From Flavobacteriales bacterium UBA1531 (GTDB taxonomy: Bacteria; Bacteroidota; Bacteroidia; Flavobacteriales_D; Sanyastnellaceae): 64,000 bases of DNA. Both the position numbers and the translations under genes were made by a program. The stretch spans positions 14,131 through 78,130 of the forward strand of contig DCPZ01000011.1 of the NCBI GenBank assembly GCA_002323795.1, written 5' to 3'. Under the pieces are notes generated by a model. It did no database searches, was not told where the DNA came from, and worked only from the letters and a program-made list of their open reading frames with translations. This document shows positions 8,835 through 17,035 of this stretch, piece by piece (position 1 is the first letter of the stretch; each line of letters begins with the position of its first letter).

Positions 8835-10310
8835 ATGAAACACTTCTACACTTTTCTAGTGTGTCTCTTTGTTGGGACTACATCTTTCGCTCAATTGCCA
8901 GATGGCAGCATAGCACCTGATTTCACAGCCACAGACATTGATGGCGTGGAACACAATCTTTACGACCTCCTAGACGAAGGAAAGAAGGTAATTATTGACT
9001 TTTCAGCTACTTGGTGTGGCCCTTGTTGGAACTATCATACGAACGGTGTCTTCGAGGAGTTGTATGAAACCTACGGCCCTGAAGGCACTGATGAGTTGCG
9101 GATTTTTTGGATTGAAGGGGATGATACAACCACTGAGGCCGATTTAAACGGAACAGGCACAGCCACACAAGGTGATTGGGTCACTGGCACGAGCTTCCCA
9201 ATCATTGATAACGGCGGATCAATTTTCGCTGACTACGCAGGTGCATATTACCCTACAATTTATACGGTTTGTCCAAATCGCATCATTACTGAATCTGGGC
9301 AAACAGATGTTGCGGGACATGCTGCAATCTTCCAAGCGAACGACTGCGCAGCTGCCTCTTTGCCCAATGATCCTGCTTTGTTGGGATACACTGGTGGAAC
9401 TACAGCTTGCCCCGGAGAACCAGTGAACATGAGCGTGGATTTGATGAATCTCGGCGTATCAAACTTGCAGTATTGCACCATTGCGGTCATGGACGGCAGC
9501 ACCGAAGTTCTCTCTTACGATTGGAGTGGCGATCTTGACACGTACGAGGTTGCAAATGTTGACCTCGGAGCAGCTTCCTTTGATGCGAGCACGGCTTTCA
9601 CCATTGAAATCACATCTTCAGATGACAATGACGTCAACAACAGCTCATCTGGAGCCGTTGAACTAGCTGCAGAAGGCACCTCTTTGGTAAAAGTTGAAAT
9701 TCGCACGGACAACTGGCCTGGTGAGATCAGCTGGAACATTTCTGACGACGCAGGAAACGTAATCGAATCTGTAGCTGCTGGCGAGCTAACCGTAGCTGAC
9801 GAAGTAGTTGTTTGGTGGGTGAGCGTTCCTTCCACTGGATGCTACAGCTTTACCCAGGGCGATACATATGGCGATGGACTACTCGCTGAGCAATGGGGTG
9901 ATTTCACCAATGGATATTGCTTAGTAGAAACGTACAATGACGACCTCATATACATTTCCACAATTTTTGATTATGATGGGTCATACGAATTTGAGTCAGT
10001 AAGTGCAGGCATGTCAGTAACTTCAGTGAACGTTGGCATCGAAGAGCAGTCTTTGAATGAAGTGACACGCGTGTTCCCAAATCCTTTCGCTGAGCAAACC
10101 AATTTGCAGTTTAACACAGCGAAAGCGGGCCCTGCCTCCATTGTCGTGTACAACTTGGTAGGTGAGCAAATCATCAACGACAACTTGGGCACACTCGCAG
10201 CAGGTGAGTACAACCACATTTTAAACTTCAACGGCGTTACCGCTGGTGTTTATCTCATTCACTTGACCGCAGGTGGTGAGACAACTACCATGCGAGCTAC
10301 GCTGAAGTGA
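8835..10310 (+). CDS. Secreted thioredoxin-fold protein with T9SS sorting domain (paralogue 1)
   Basis: 491 residues from the ATG at 8835; the upstream in-frame TTG would only add MN. Signal peptide MKHFYTFLVCLFVGTTSFAQ. A TlpA-like domain follows (PDFTATDIDGVEHNLYDLL; FSATWCGPCWNYH with C61 and C64; TIYTVCPNR after the fold). Next are Ig-like/adhesion-type regions with further cysteines and, from about residue 400, a type A T9SS sorting domain (VFPNPFAEQTNLQF ... MRATLK). The protein is therefore predicted to be exported through the T9SS and displayed or released outside the cell, which is unusual for a CGPC thioredoxin fold. At least six cysteines outside the active site are conserved with the paralogue downstream, suggesting structural disulfides. 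A terminator hairpin follows. Confidence 0.88.
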   Translation: MKHFYTFLVCLFVGTTSFAQLPDGSIAPDFTATDIDGVEHNLYDLLDEGKKVIIDFSATWCGPCWNYHTNGVFEELYETYGPEGTDELRIFWIEGDDTTTEADLNGTGTATQGDWVTGTSFPIIDNGGSIFADYAGAYYPTIYTVCPNRIITESGQTDVAGHAAIFQANDCAAASLPNDPALLGYTGGTTACPGEPVNMSVDLMNLGVSNLQYCTIAVMDGSTEVLSYDWSGDLDTYEVANVDLGAASFDASTAFTIEITSSDDNDVNNSSSGAVELAAEGTSLVKVEIRTDNWPGEISWNISDDAGNVIESVAAGELTVADEVVVWWVSVPSTGCYSFTQGDTYGDGLLAEQWGDFTNGYCLVETYNDDLIYISTIFDYDGSYEFESVSAGMSVTSVNVGIEEQSLNEVTRVFPNPFAEQTNLQFNTAKAGPASIVVYNLVGEQIINDNLGTLAAGEYNHILNFNGVTAGVYLIHLTAGGETTTMRATLK

Positions 10311-10346
10311 AATAATTCAACCTCAATCTGAGGTTAAGTCATATAG

Positions 10347-10381
10347 AAATCCGCATCACCTCTCTGGTGGTGCGGATTTTT
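10347..10381 (+). terminator. Rho-independent terminator between the two secreted TlpA paralogues
   Basis: Stem AAATCCGCATCACC / GGTGGTGCGGATTT (14 bp, one G-T wobble), 5 nt loop TCTCT, followed by T residues. It lies 36 nt after the stop of the first paralogue, so the second probably has its own promoter. A smaller hairpin, AACCTCA-ATC-TGAGGTT, precedes it. Confidence 0.85.
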
Positions 10382-10434
10382 CATTAAAAAATGTGCATCT
10401 TCACTTGACGGAACTCACACAACACATCCACACC

Positions 10435-11889
10435 ATGAAACTGAATTCTCTACTCGTCGCGTTTGCTCTTGTAGTCGCAACAGTACAAACAAGCTTCGCT
10501 CAGCTTCCCGACGGCTCCATTGCTCCTGACTTTACCATCACAGATATAGACGGTGAAGAACACAACCTTTACAGCTACCTTGATTCAGGCTATTCTGTAA
10601 TCATTGACTTCTCGGCCACGTGGTGCGGACCATGCTGGGATTATCACACAAGCGGGGTGTTCGAAGAGTTGTACGAGGCTCATGGGCCCGATGGTTCGAA
10701 TGAATTGAGAATTCTATTCATCGAATCAGATGACAATACAACGGACGATGAATTGAACGGAATCGGAACGGGTACATGGGGGGACTGGACTGAAGGCGTA
10801 GACTACCCAATTGCTGATAACGGAGGAAACATCTTCAGTGCCTATGAGTGCTCGTACTATCCGACAATCATGACCGTATGTCCAAACCGATTGCTCAAGC
10901 AAACGGGCCAGGCTACGTTTAATTCTCACGCGTCATATGTGCAATCCATTGAATGCGCTCCGGCCACATTGCCCCTTGATGTTGGGTTAGTCGATTATGT
11001 TGGTTCCGTTCGATCATGCCCAGAAACCCCAACAGCTTTGGGCGTGACACTCATCAACAACGGCACAGAGCCCTTGACCTCATGCACACTTGAAGCATCC
11101 ACTCTATTTGGGACTGAACTTCTTACTTACGAATGGTCTGGATACCTCGAGACTTACCAAATTACGGAGGTAAACTTGGGGGAGGCCATATTCCCGACCA
11201 CTTCAATGTTCAGCATCGAAGTCACGTCTGAAGATGGATACGAAGGAAACAATAGCGTTTCAGCCACAATGAATTTGAGCCAAGAAGCAGCCACTTCATT
11301 GTTGCGCGTTCAATTCACGACGGACAATATGCCGGCTGATAACCGTTGGTCCATTACAGACTTTTCTGGTGACGAAGTAGCAGGAATTGCTTTTGGCGAT
11401 ATGAACGAGAGCAACACCGATTACAATTGGTGGATTAACCTTGAAACACTTGGATGCTTCACGTTCAACCTTTTTGACTTGACTGGCAATGGCGGTGACC
11501 TCGCCTGCTCTTTCAGCACCTACGACGAAGGTGGCTTCCAGATCAACAATGTCTTCACCCTGAACAACAACGGCAATTGGAATCAATTGGACAAGGGCTT
11601 TTCAGTGAACGAACTAAACCTGAGCCTTGGAGAAAACTTTAGCGCTTCGCCAATTGCCATTTATCCGAATCCCTTGAATCAAGAAAACGAGGTTCAATTA
11701 TCTGGATTAACAGGCAGAGAAACGCGAATTGAATTGCATAGTTCAACAGGTGCATTGATCCGCTCTTGGATGCCTCCAAACCAGATAGGAACCCTGAATT
11801 TGACCATTGGAGAACTTGAAACAGGCCTCTACATCATCTCTGTGCATGATGCGAATGGGATCCAATCTCAACGTTTGATTAAATCATGA
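10435..11889 (+). CDS. Secreted thioredoxin-fold protein with T9SS sorting domain (paralogue 2)
   Basis: 484 residues from the ATG at 10435, which opens a normal signal peptide (MKLNSLLVAFALVVATVQTS, cleaved near FAQ). An upstream in-frame GTG at 10393 would add a non-signal-like HLHLTELTQHIHT tail. Domain order is the same as in the preceding gene: QLPDGSIAPDFTITDIDGEE, active site FSATWCGPCWDYH (C64, C67), TIMTVCPNR, a cysteine-bearing middle region and a C-terminal T9SS domain (IYPNPLNQENEVQL ... SQRLIKS). The two genes are clearly a tandem duplication that has diverged, more so in the middle than around the active site. Its stop overlaps the Omp28-like gene by 4 nt (ATGA), so these two are coupled. 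Confidence 0.88.
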   Translation: MKLNSLLVAFALVVATVQTSFAQLPDGSIAPDFTITDIDGEEHNLYSYLDSGYSVIIDFSATWCGPCWDYHTSGVFEELYEAHGPDGSNELRILFIESDDNTTDDELNGIGTGTWGDWTEGVDYPIADNGGNIFSAYECSYYPTIMTVCPNRLLKQTGQATFNSHASYVQSIECAPATLPLDVGLVDYVGSVRSCPETPTALGVTLINNGTEPLTSCTLEASTLFGTELLTYEWSGYLETYQITEVNLGEAIFPTTSMFSIEVTSEDGYEGNNSVSATMNLSQEAATSLLRVQFTTDNMPADNRWSITDFSGDEVAGIAFGDMNESNTDYNWWINLETLGCFTFNLFDLTGNGGDLACSFSTYDEGGFQINNVFTLNNNGNWNQLDKGFSVNELNLSLGENFSASPIAIYPNPLNQENEVQLSGLTGRETRIELHSSTGALIRSWMPPNQIGTLNLTIGELETGLYIISVHDANGIQSQRLIKS

Positions 11890-12770
11890 GGACATTTGCG
11901 TCATCTTTTCTCAAGATCTGTTGCGTCGCTTTTCTTGTCATACTCAATGCCTGCGACAAGATTGAAAATCCGATCATACCAGCACCTTGGTTTTACATTG
12001 AAAGCATTTCTGGACCGGTTCCTGAATTTGACGCGTTGCCCAGCATCTCTGCACAAAAGCGAGTGGTCATTGAAGATTTTACAGCACACCAATGCGGGAA
12101 TTGTCCTGCGGCAGCCCTCACCGCAGAACAAATTTCAGATGCCAACAGTGGTTTGGTGTCCGTTTTAGCTATTCACGCAGGTGATTTGGCCAACACCGAT
12201 GACGAATACTTCGATACAGACTGGACAACCACAGAAGGTGACATATTTTGGGATCAACTCGACTTTCAGGCGAATCCGTTAGGCAGAGTCAATCGAGTCA
12301 ATGGTAACGGAGCTTTTTGGGCTCCAGCGCAATGGAACGACAAAGTCAATGCGGAACTGACGAAACCCGCACCCGTGGGTCTTCAAGCAGAACACTCGTG
12401 GGAGGCCTCCAATGGTCAACTCCACATGCACGTTCATGGAACATTTTACGAGGAAGTGGAAGGCCCCATCCAACTGTCCTGGTTGATTTTGGAATCCAAC
12501 ATCGTTGACTACCAGCTGGATTATGACTCCGATCCCGCAGTCGTGCCCAACTACGAATTTGACCACGTCTTACGAGGATCTGTCAATGGTGCACTTGGCC
12601 AGGGCTTTGGAGATGCAGCCTCAGGAGTGGCTTCAGGAGATGAAGCCATACAATCGGTCACACTGCAATGGAATTCGTCTTGGTCAATGGACAATTCCAC
12701 TGTGCTAGCCATTATCACGAATGGTGATGGTTACATCCTCAACTCTCTAGAAATTCATCCCGGAGAGTGA
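11886..12770 (+). CDS. Omp28-related outer-membrane lipoprotein with CxxC thioredoxin-like motif
   Basis: 294 residues. N-terminal lipoprotein signal (VILNAC, lipobox cysteine C23). After a short linker comes KRVVIEDFTAHQCGNCPAAA, with C70 and C73 in the CGNC motif that marks Omp28-related proteins and resembles a thioredoxin active site. The second half (HSWEASNGQLHMHVHG, SWLILESN, NYEFDHVLR) matches the beta-rich region of that family. Omp28 proteins are surface or envelope lipoproteins of Bacteroidota without an agreed biochemical role. The gene overlaps the upstream secreted TlpA paralogue by 4 nt and the next gene by 4 nt, so it sits inside a coupled unit. A role as thiol carrier or acceptor for the secreted partners is inferred from CxxC and context. 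Confidence 0.85.
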   Translation: MRTFASSFLKICCVAFLVILNACDKIENPIIPAPWFYIESISGPVPEFDALPSISAQKRVVIEDFTAHQCGNCPAAALTAEQISDANSGLVSVLAIHAGDLANTDDEYFDTDWTTTEGDIFWDQLDFQANPLGRVNRVNGNGAFWAPAQWNDKVNAELTKPAPVGLQAEHSWEASNGQLHMHVHGTFYEEVEGPIQLSWLILESNIVDYQLDYDSDPAVVPNYEFDHVLRGSVNGALGQGFGDAASGVASGDEAIQSVTLQWNSSWSMDNSTVLAIITNGDGYILNSLEIHPGE

Positions 12771-13402
12771 AGAGGCTCGTTCCCATCATTTCAATTGTTT
12801 GCGTCTGCTTCCTTTACACTTCGAAGCAAACGATTCAGGCGCAAGACGACCCGCTAAAATTCGGCGCGCGTGTCCACGGTGGATTTGCCACAACTCAAGT
12901 GCATGGAGATCAGATTTCAGGCTTCAATAAGTTCGGCTTCACTGCAGGAGCTAGCGTGGATTTGAATCGAAGAGCAAATGCAGGTATCCAATTCGGAATG
13001 TTTCTCACCCAAAAAGGAAGCCGCAAGGTCCCGGACACAAAAAACGGCGACTATAACACATGGAGCTACCGCTTCACTTATATCGATCTGCCATTGATGC
13101 GAACTTGGGACACGAAGGATTGGCGACTAAGCATTGGCGTTCAGCCCAGCATCCTCGTTCGCGGAGAAGAAGACTTCATTGGAGGTGGATTCACGGAGCT
13201 AACGTATTTGGAACTGCTCCCTGTAGATGTCGGTGCGGTGGCAGCGGCAGGTTGGAAATTCAATCCGCTGCTATCGTTGGAAGTCCGACTTTCACAAAGC
13301 CTCATGCCCATCAGCGAGCGCCCAGATCAACCCATCCCACGCTGGAATAACTTCATGATGAACATGGCCATACAATGGATGGTCACTTTCTCTTTTAGCT
13401 GA
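12767..13402 (+). CDS. Small outer-membrane beta-barrel protein (PorT-like porin family)
   Basis: 211 residues. The start is a GTG that overlaps the Omp28 stop (GTGA); it leads into a signal peptide (MKRLVPIISIVCVCFLYTSK, cleaved near IQAQ). The mature part has the pattern of an eight-stranded barrel: FGARVHGGFATTQVHGD, FGFTAGASVDLN, IQFGMFLTQKGSR, YRFTYIDLPLM, SIGVQPSILVRG, and a final strand ending MVTFSFS. This fits the outer-membrane beta-barrel (PorT-like) domain family, which is broad and gives no specific function. It is the last gene of the thiol-associated run, ending 19 nt before a convergent gene. Confidence 0.8.
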   Translation: MKRLVPIISIVCVCFLYTSKQTIQAQDDPLKFGARVHGGFATTQVHGDQISGFNKFGFTAGASVDLNRRANAGIQFGMFLTQKGSRKVPDTKNGDYNTWSYRFTYIDLPLMRTWDTKDWRLSIGVQPSILVRGEEDFIGGGFTELTYLELLPVDVGAVAAAGWKFNPLLSLEVRLSQSLMPISERPDQPIPRWNNFMMNMAIQWMVTFSFS

Positions 13403-13421
13403 AAACCCTGGCGCAGCAGAA

Positions 13422-16400
13422 TCACTCTTGCTCCCCGGACGCTTTAAATAGCATCTGTGGGGAACGGTCGACTTTGCCAATGACTTCGAGCCACTCGGTC
13501 CACAAACCATTCATCAATGCGTCAACAGAACTGCAAAAGGCGGCACCGCCTTCTTGCAATCGTTCAAGCGCACGAATGGCATTCATCCCCGGGGCCATAT
13601 CTCCGCCATTGATTGAAAAAGCGTCCCACATCACAGAACTCAATCGTTCTGTGACACTTCCTGTTCCTTTGGCATCGCGCGGTTCCATGTACATTTCCTC
13701 GACAATCATGAGCTGAGCCTTCAATGAATCCGTGAGGGTCATCGCATCTTCTTTAAGCGAATCCGGCAACCATTTCATTTCTTGTTTTACCAGGTCAATC
13801 GTAGCCAACGCACGTTGAATTTGGTCCATTGCATCGACGATTGGCTCCACCTCTTTCATCACCATACGCCGATGCATGTCTCTTTGCTTGTGGGCTGACG
13901 CGTCAAACGGCACCCTTGGATCGGGCATCACCTCGAATGAAACGCTTGAGGAATGGCCTCCCATATTCAGCCCAATGCTGTATTGACCTGGCAGCACATC
14001 CGGTCCGCCACCTGAGGGGAACTTTTGCTTCTTCTGGATCTCGCGTCCAGGCCAAGACATCCCGTTCGCATCTAATCTCCACCACATATCCTGCAGACCT
14101 GCTTCCACATCCATCCCTCCATTCCTCACTGTATCTCCTCTTGCATCGATTACAGACCAAAGCAATTCGTTTTTTCCATAGGCTTCGGCAGAGTCTGGAT
14201 GAACGTAGTACTGAATACGCGCTCCACCTCGACGGTTCTCGCCCTCCCAGTCATGATCCGCAGTAAATCGTGCTCCCAATGGCCGCCGATAGTTCACTTG
14301 AAAAGCATTCGCCACATCAAACACATTCAGCGTCTCTTCGAATATGGCATTGCCCTCTTTGGCCAGCGCACGTAACGGAGCCAAATCGTCAATTACATAA
14401 GCCGCTCGGCCAAATGTGCCTAGAATCAAATCTCCATCTCGGGGGTGAATCACCATATCCCGCACAGGAACAGATGGAATATCGTGTGTCCAACGGTTCC
14501 AATTCGTTCCCCGATCGAAACTCACGAACAGTCCTTCTTCTGTGCCCAAAAACAACAAGGACGGAGAAACCGGATCCTGCACCACACTCAAGCAATGTCC
14601 TGTGACATCACCGCCATCCATGACCAATCTCACCCATGTATCACCCGCATCGTTCGTTCGGTACAGGTATGGTTGCCAATTGTTTCTACGATAATCGTTC
14701 ACAACCACATAAACCTCATCTGGGTCATGCGAGCTGACATGGATTTGTGGAATCCATGCTCCTGTTGGAAAACGTTTGATATCAAGAGCATGGTCTTTCC
14801 ACGTGTCTCCACCGTCAATCGTATGTTGCAAGCGCCCGTCGTCAGTACCCACCCAAATTTCACTTTCCCGCTTCGGATTCGGTGAAATGCACAAAATAGT
14901 GCAGTGGTTTTCCGCTTGAGTTGCGTCAATTGTAAGTCCCCCTGACTCCGCTTGTTTCTGTTTTTCTGGATCATTCGTCGTCAAATCTGGACTGATCGCA
15001 GTCCAGCTATTGCCCCTGTCTGTGCTGTGATGAACAAACTGCGAACCGAAGTACAAGCCATCAGTGGAAAATGGATCTGCGGCTACCGCTGCATTCCAGG
15101 CATACCGCAAAGCCACCGAATCCGGCTGAACCGGTTGGATGCCTGTCTGATCTCCTGTCAGAAGGTTTATCCGAGAAAGGGAACCGCCTTGGTACATTGC
15201 ATACGCCGTGTTCAAATCATTGGCCGCTGGGAGTACATCAAAGCCATCCCCAAAAAGGATTTCTTGCCAATCGCTGTTTCGGATTCCCCCAGAATGCCAA
15301 ACCTCGCTGGGACCAACCCAGGAGCCATTGTCTTGCATGCCACCATAGATTCTGTACGGCACAGCCAAGTCCACAGAGATGTGGTAAAATTGACCGAGCG
15401 GTAGATTATTGATGAATGACCATGTTTTTCCGCCGTCCCGACTGATGTTAAGACCTCCATCGTTTCCATCGATCATGTAATTGGGATCATCTGGGTGAAT
15501 ATAAAAGGCATGGTGATCGGGGTGCACTCCGCTGTAAGGCAAGATTGTGCGAAAAGATTTTCCTCCATCCTCGCTCATATCCACCATCGAATAGAGGTTA
15601 AACAGTCGACGCTCGTTTGTGGGATCAGCATAAATATCTGCGTAATAAAAAGGCCTATTTCCAACCTGATCACCCTGAATCATTGACCATGAAACGCCCC
15701 CATTTTTGCTGTGGTACAGACCCGTTGAACTCGATTCGATTAAAGCATAAATCACATCAGGGTTGGCCGGACTGATGGTCAGTCCCATCCGGCCAAGCTC
15801 ACCCGATGGAAGGCCATCCTCCTCGGTGTATCTCGTCCAATCGCTCCCACCATTGTACGTCACATACAATCCGCTTCCATCTCCACCGCTTGTGAAAAAC
15901 CAAGGTTCTCGGCGGTGCGACCACATGGCAACCAACAGTTTGTCAGGATTGGACGGATCGATGATCATATCGGCAACGCCCGTGCGTTCATCAATGTACA
16001 ATTGATGTTCCCATGTCTCACCACCATCGGTGGTTTTGTAGACCCCGCGATCGGGGCTATCTCCCCATGCGGTGCCGATGGCGCCTATCCACACCGTTTG
16101 GTGGTCTTCAGGATGGATGATGATGCGGTGGACGTTCTTGGTTCCTTCTAAGCCCATCAACTCCCACGTCGTTCCACCATCGATGCTTCGGTAAACACCT
16201 CGTCCACTGGAGTGAGAATTGCGGGGGTTGCCTTCACCGGTACCTACCCAAATCACATCAGGGTTGGAAGGCGCAATGGCCAATGCTCCAATGCTCTGTG
16301 TGGATTCATCGTCAAACAAAGCCTCCCATTCGACACCGGCCGATTCGCTGCGCCAAAGGCCACCGCTAGCCGTTCCGATGTAGATGACCTCGGGACGATT

Positions 16401-16562
16401 GCGCTGAACATCTATCGTGGTCACACGACCGCTCATCGCACCCGGGCCAATGTGCCGAACGTTCATTTCCTCAATGAGCGACTGAACATCTTGACCCTGC
16501 AATGAACTGCCAAAAAGGAGCAGCGTTGCAGCCAACAAGCTGATGTGAAAGTTAATTTTCAT
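13422..16562 (-). CDS. Large secreted Asp-box (VPS10/BNR-type) beta-propeller protein
   Basis: 1,046 residues from the ATG at 16562 (a GTG one codon upstream is also possible), beginning with a signal peptide (MKINFHISLLAATLLLFGSS, cleaved near LQGQ). The first 700 residues contain about ten Asp-box repeats of the form S/T-x-D-x-G-x-T-W, e.g. YRSIDGGTTWELM, YKTTDGGETWEHQ, ISRDGGKTWSF and TIDGGDTWKDH, as in sortilin/VPS10 and BNR propellers. The last 300 residues are more helical. Databases often call such proteins glycosyl hydrolases, but no catalytic residues could be identified, so I give no enzymatic role. No T9SS sorting domain is visible at the C terminus. The start overlaps the LEA-2 gene stop by 1 nt, so it is third in an operon with the dipeptidase. 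Confidence 0.85.
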   Translation of the reverse strand: MKINFHISLLAATLLLFGSSLQGQDVQSLIEEMNVRHIGPGAMSGRVTTIDVQRNRPEVIYIGTASGGLWRSESAGVEWEALFDDESTQSIGALAIAPSNPDVIWVGTGEGNPRNSHSSGRGVYRSIDGGTTWELMGLEGTKNVHRIIIHPEDHQTVWIGAIGTAWGDSPDRGVYKTTDGGETWEHQLYIDERTGVADMIIDPSNPDKLLVAMWSHRREPWFFTSGGDGSGLYVTYNGGSDWTRYTEEDGLPSGELGRMGLTISPANPDVIYALIESSSTGLYHSKNGGVSWSMIQGDQVGNRPFYYADIYADPTNERRLFNLYSMVDMSEDGGKSFRTILPYSGVHPDHHAFYIHPDDPNYMIDGNDGGLNISRDGGKTWSFINNLPLGQFYHISVDLAVPYRIYGGMQDNGSWVGPSEVWHSGGIRNSDWQEILFGDGFDVLPAANDLNTAYAMYQGGSLSRINLLTGDQTGIQPVQPDSVALRYAWNAAVAADPFSTDGLYFGSQFVHHSTDRGNSWTAISPDLTTNDPEKQKQAESGGLTIDATQAENHCTILCISPNPKRESEIWVGTDDGRLQHTIDGGDTWKDHALDIKRFPTGAWIPQIHVSSHDPDEVYVVVNDYRRNNWQPYLYRTNDAGDTWVRLVMDGGDVTGHCLSVVQDPVSPSLLFLGTEEGLFVSFDRGTNWNRWTHDIPSVPVRDMVIHPRDGDLILGTFGRAAYVIDDLAPLRALAKEGNAIFEETLNVFDVANAFQVNYRRPLGARFTADHDWEGENRRGGARIQYYVHPDSAEAYGKNELLWSVIDARGDTVRNGGMDVEAGLQDMWWRLDANGMSWPGREIQKKQKFPSGGGPDVLPGQYSIGLNMGGHSSSVSFEVMPDPRVPFDASAHKQRDMHRRMVMKEVEPIVDAMDQIQRALATIDLVKQEMKWLPDSLKEDAMTLTDSLKAQLMIVEEMYMEPRDAKGTGSVTERLSSVMWDAFSINGGDMAPGMNAIRALERLQEGGAAFCSSVDALMNGLWTEWLEVIGKVDRSPQMLFKASGEQE

Positions 16563-17035
16563 CACAATTGAATTTTTAAATTTTGTTCTGCTTCTACAGG
16601 CACAGACAATCCAATACCAAAAGCACTTCCCTTCACATTTCCTTTGACCGCCAATTGGACTTCTTCTCCCAACAAGAAATTCATCAAGTTGGCTTCAATG
16701 ATTTGCAGCAAAGCTCCACGCTCCGTCTCGAAGGTCAAAGCCAAATCGCCACCGGCACCGCGGGGTATGACCTGCGCCTCTGGCAGCGAAACGCTTCCAA
16801 CCTTCTGACCATTGATGAACACGTCAACATCCGCGCCTTTGGCTTGAATTGGAAAGTTATTGGGGTTGTTGAATATCACAGTAAACGATCCCTCGAGGCC
16901 ATCGCGCCCAATGGCAATCTTCTCCAATCCTTCTACACTCGTAACTTCCAGCGGTTGAATCAGATTGCATCCCCCCAACCAAAAAGAACTGAGCAAGGCC
17001 AAAGTAAAGACACGCATCGCTCTCATTTCGCTCAC
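16562..17035 (-). CDS. LEA type 2 family lipoprotein
   Basis: 157 residues. The GTG at 17035 overlaps the dipeptidase stop (GTGA); ATG codons at 17026 and 17017 are alternatives that keep the lipoprotein signal (FTLALLSSFWLGGC, lipobox LGGC). The body matches the late-embryogenesis-abundant type 2 / water-stress fold: FTVIFNNPNNFPIQAKGADVDVFINGQ, then LTFETERGALLQII and a final VPVEAEQNLKIQL. These small beta-sandwich lipoproteins are common in Bacteroidota, usually without a known role. It is sandwiched, with overlaps on both sides, between a cytoplasmic-type peptidase and a secreted propeller protein. Confidence 0.8.
   Translation of the reverse strand: MSEMRAMRVFTLALLSSFWLGGCNLIQPLEVTSVEGLEKIAIGRDGLEGSFTVIFNNPNNFPIQAKGADVDVFINGQKVGSVSLPEAQVIPRGAGGDLALTFETERGALLQIIEANLMNFLLGEEVQLAVKGNVKGSAFGIGLSVPVEAEQNLKIQL

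Noticed and set aside
10319..10335. Second small hairpin (AACCTCA/TGAGGTT) as separate terminator
   Set aside because: 7 bp stem without a U-tract; the strong terminator just downstream explains the site.
13422..16562. Sialidase or glycosyl hydrolase assignment for the propeller protein
   Set aside because: Asp-boxes alone do not imply catalysis. I could not find an RIP motif or catalytic Glu/Tyr arrangement.
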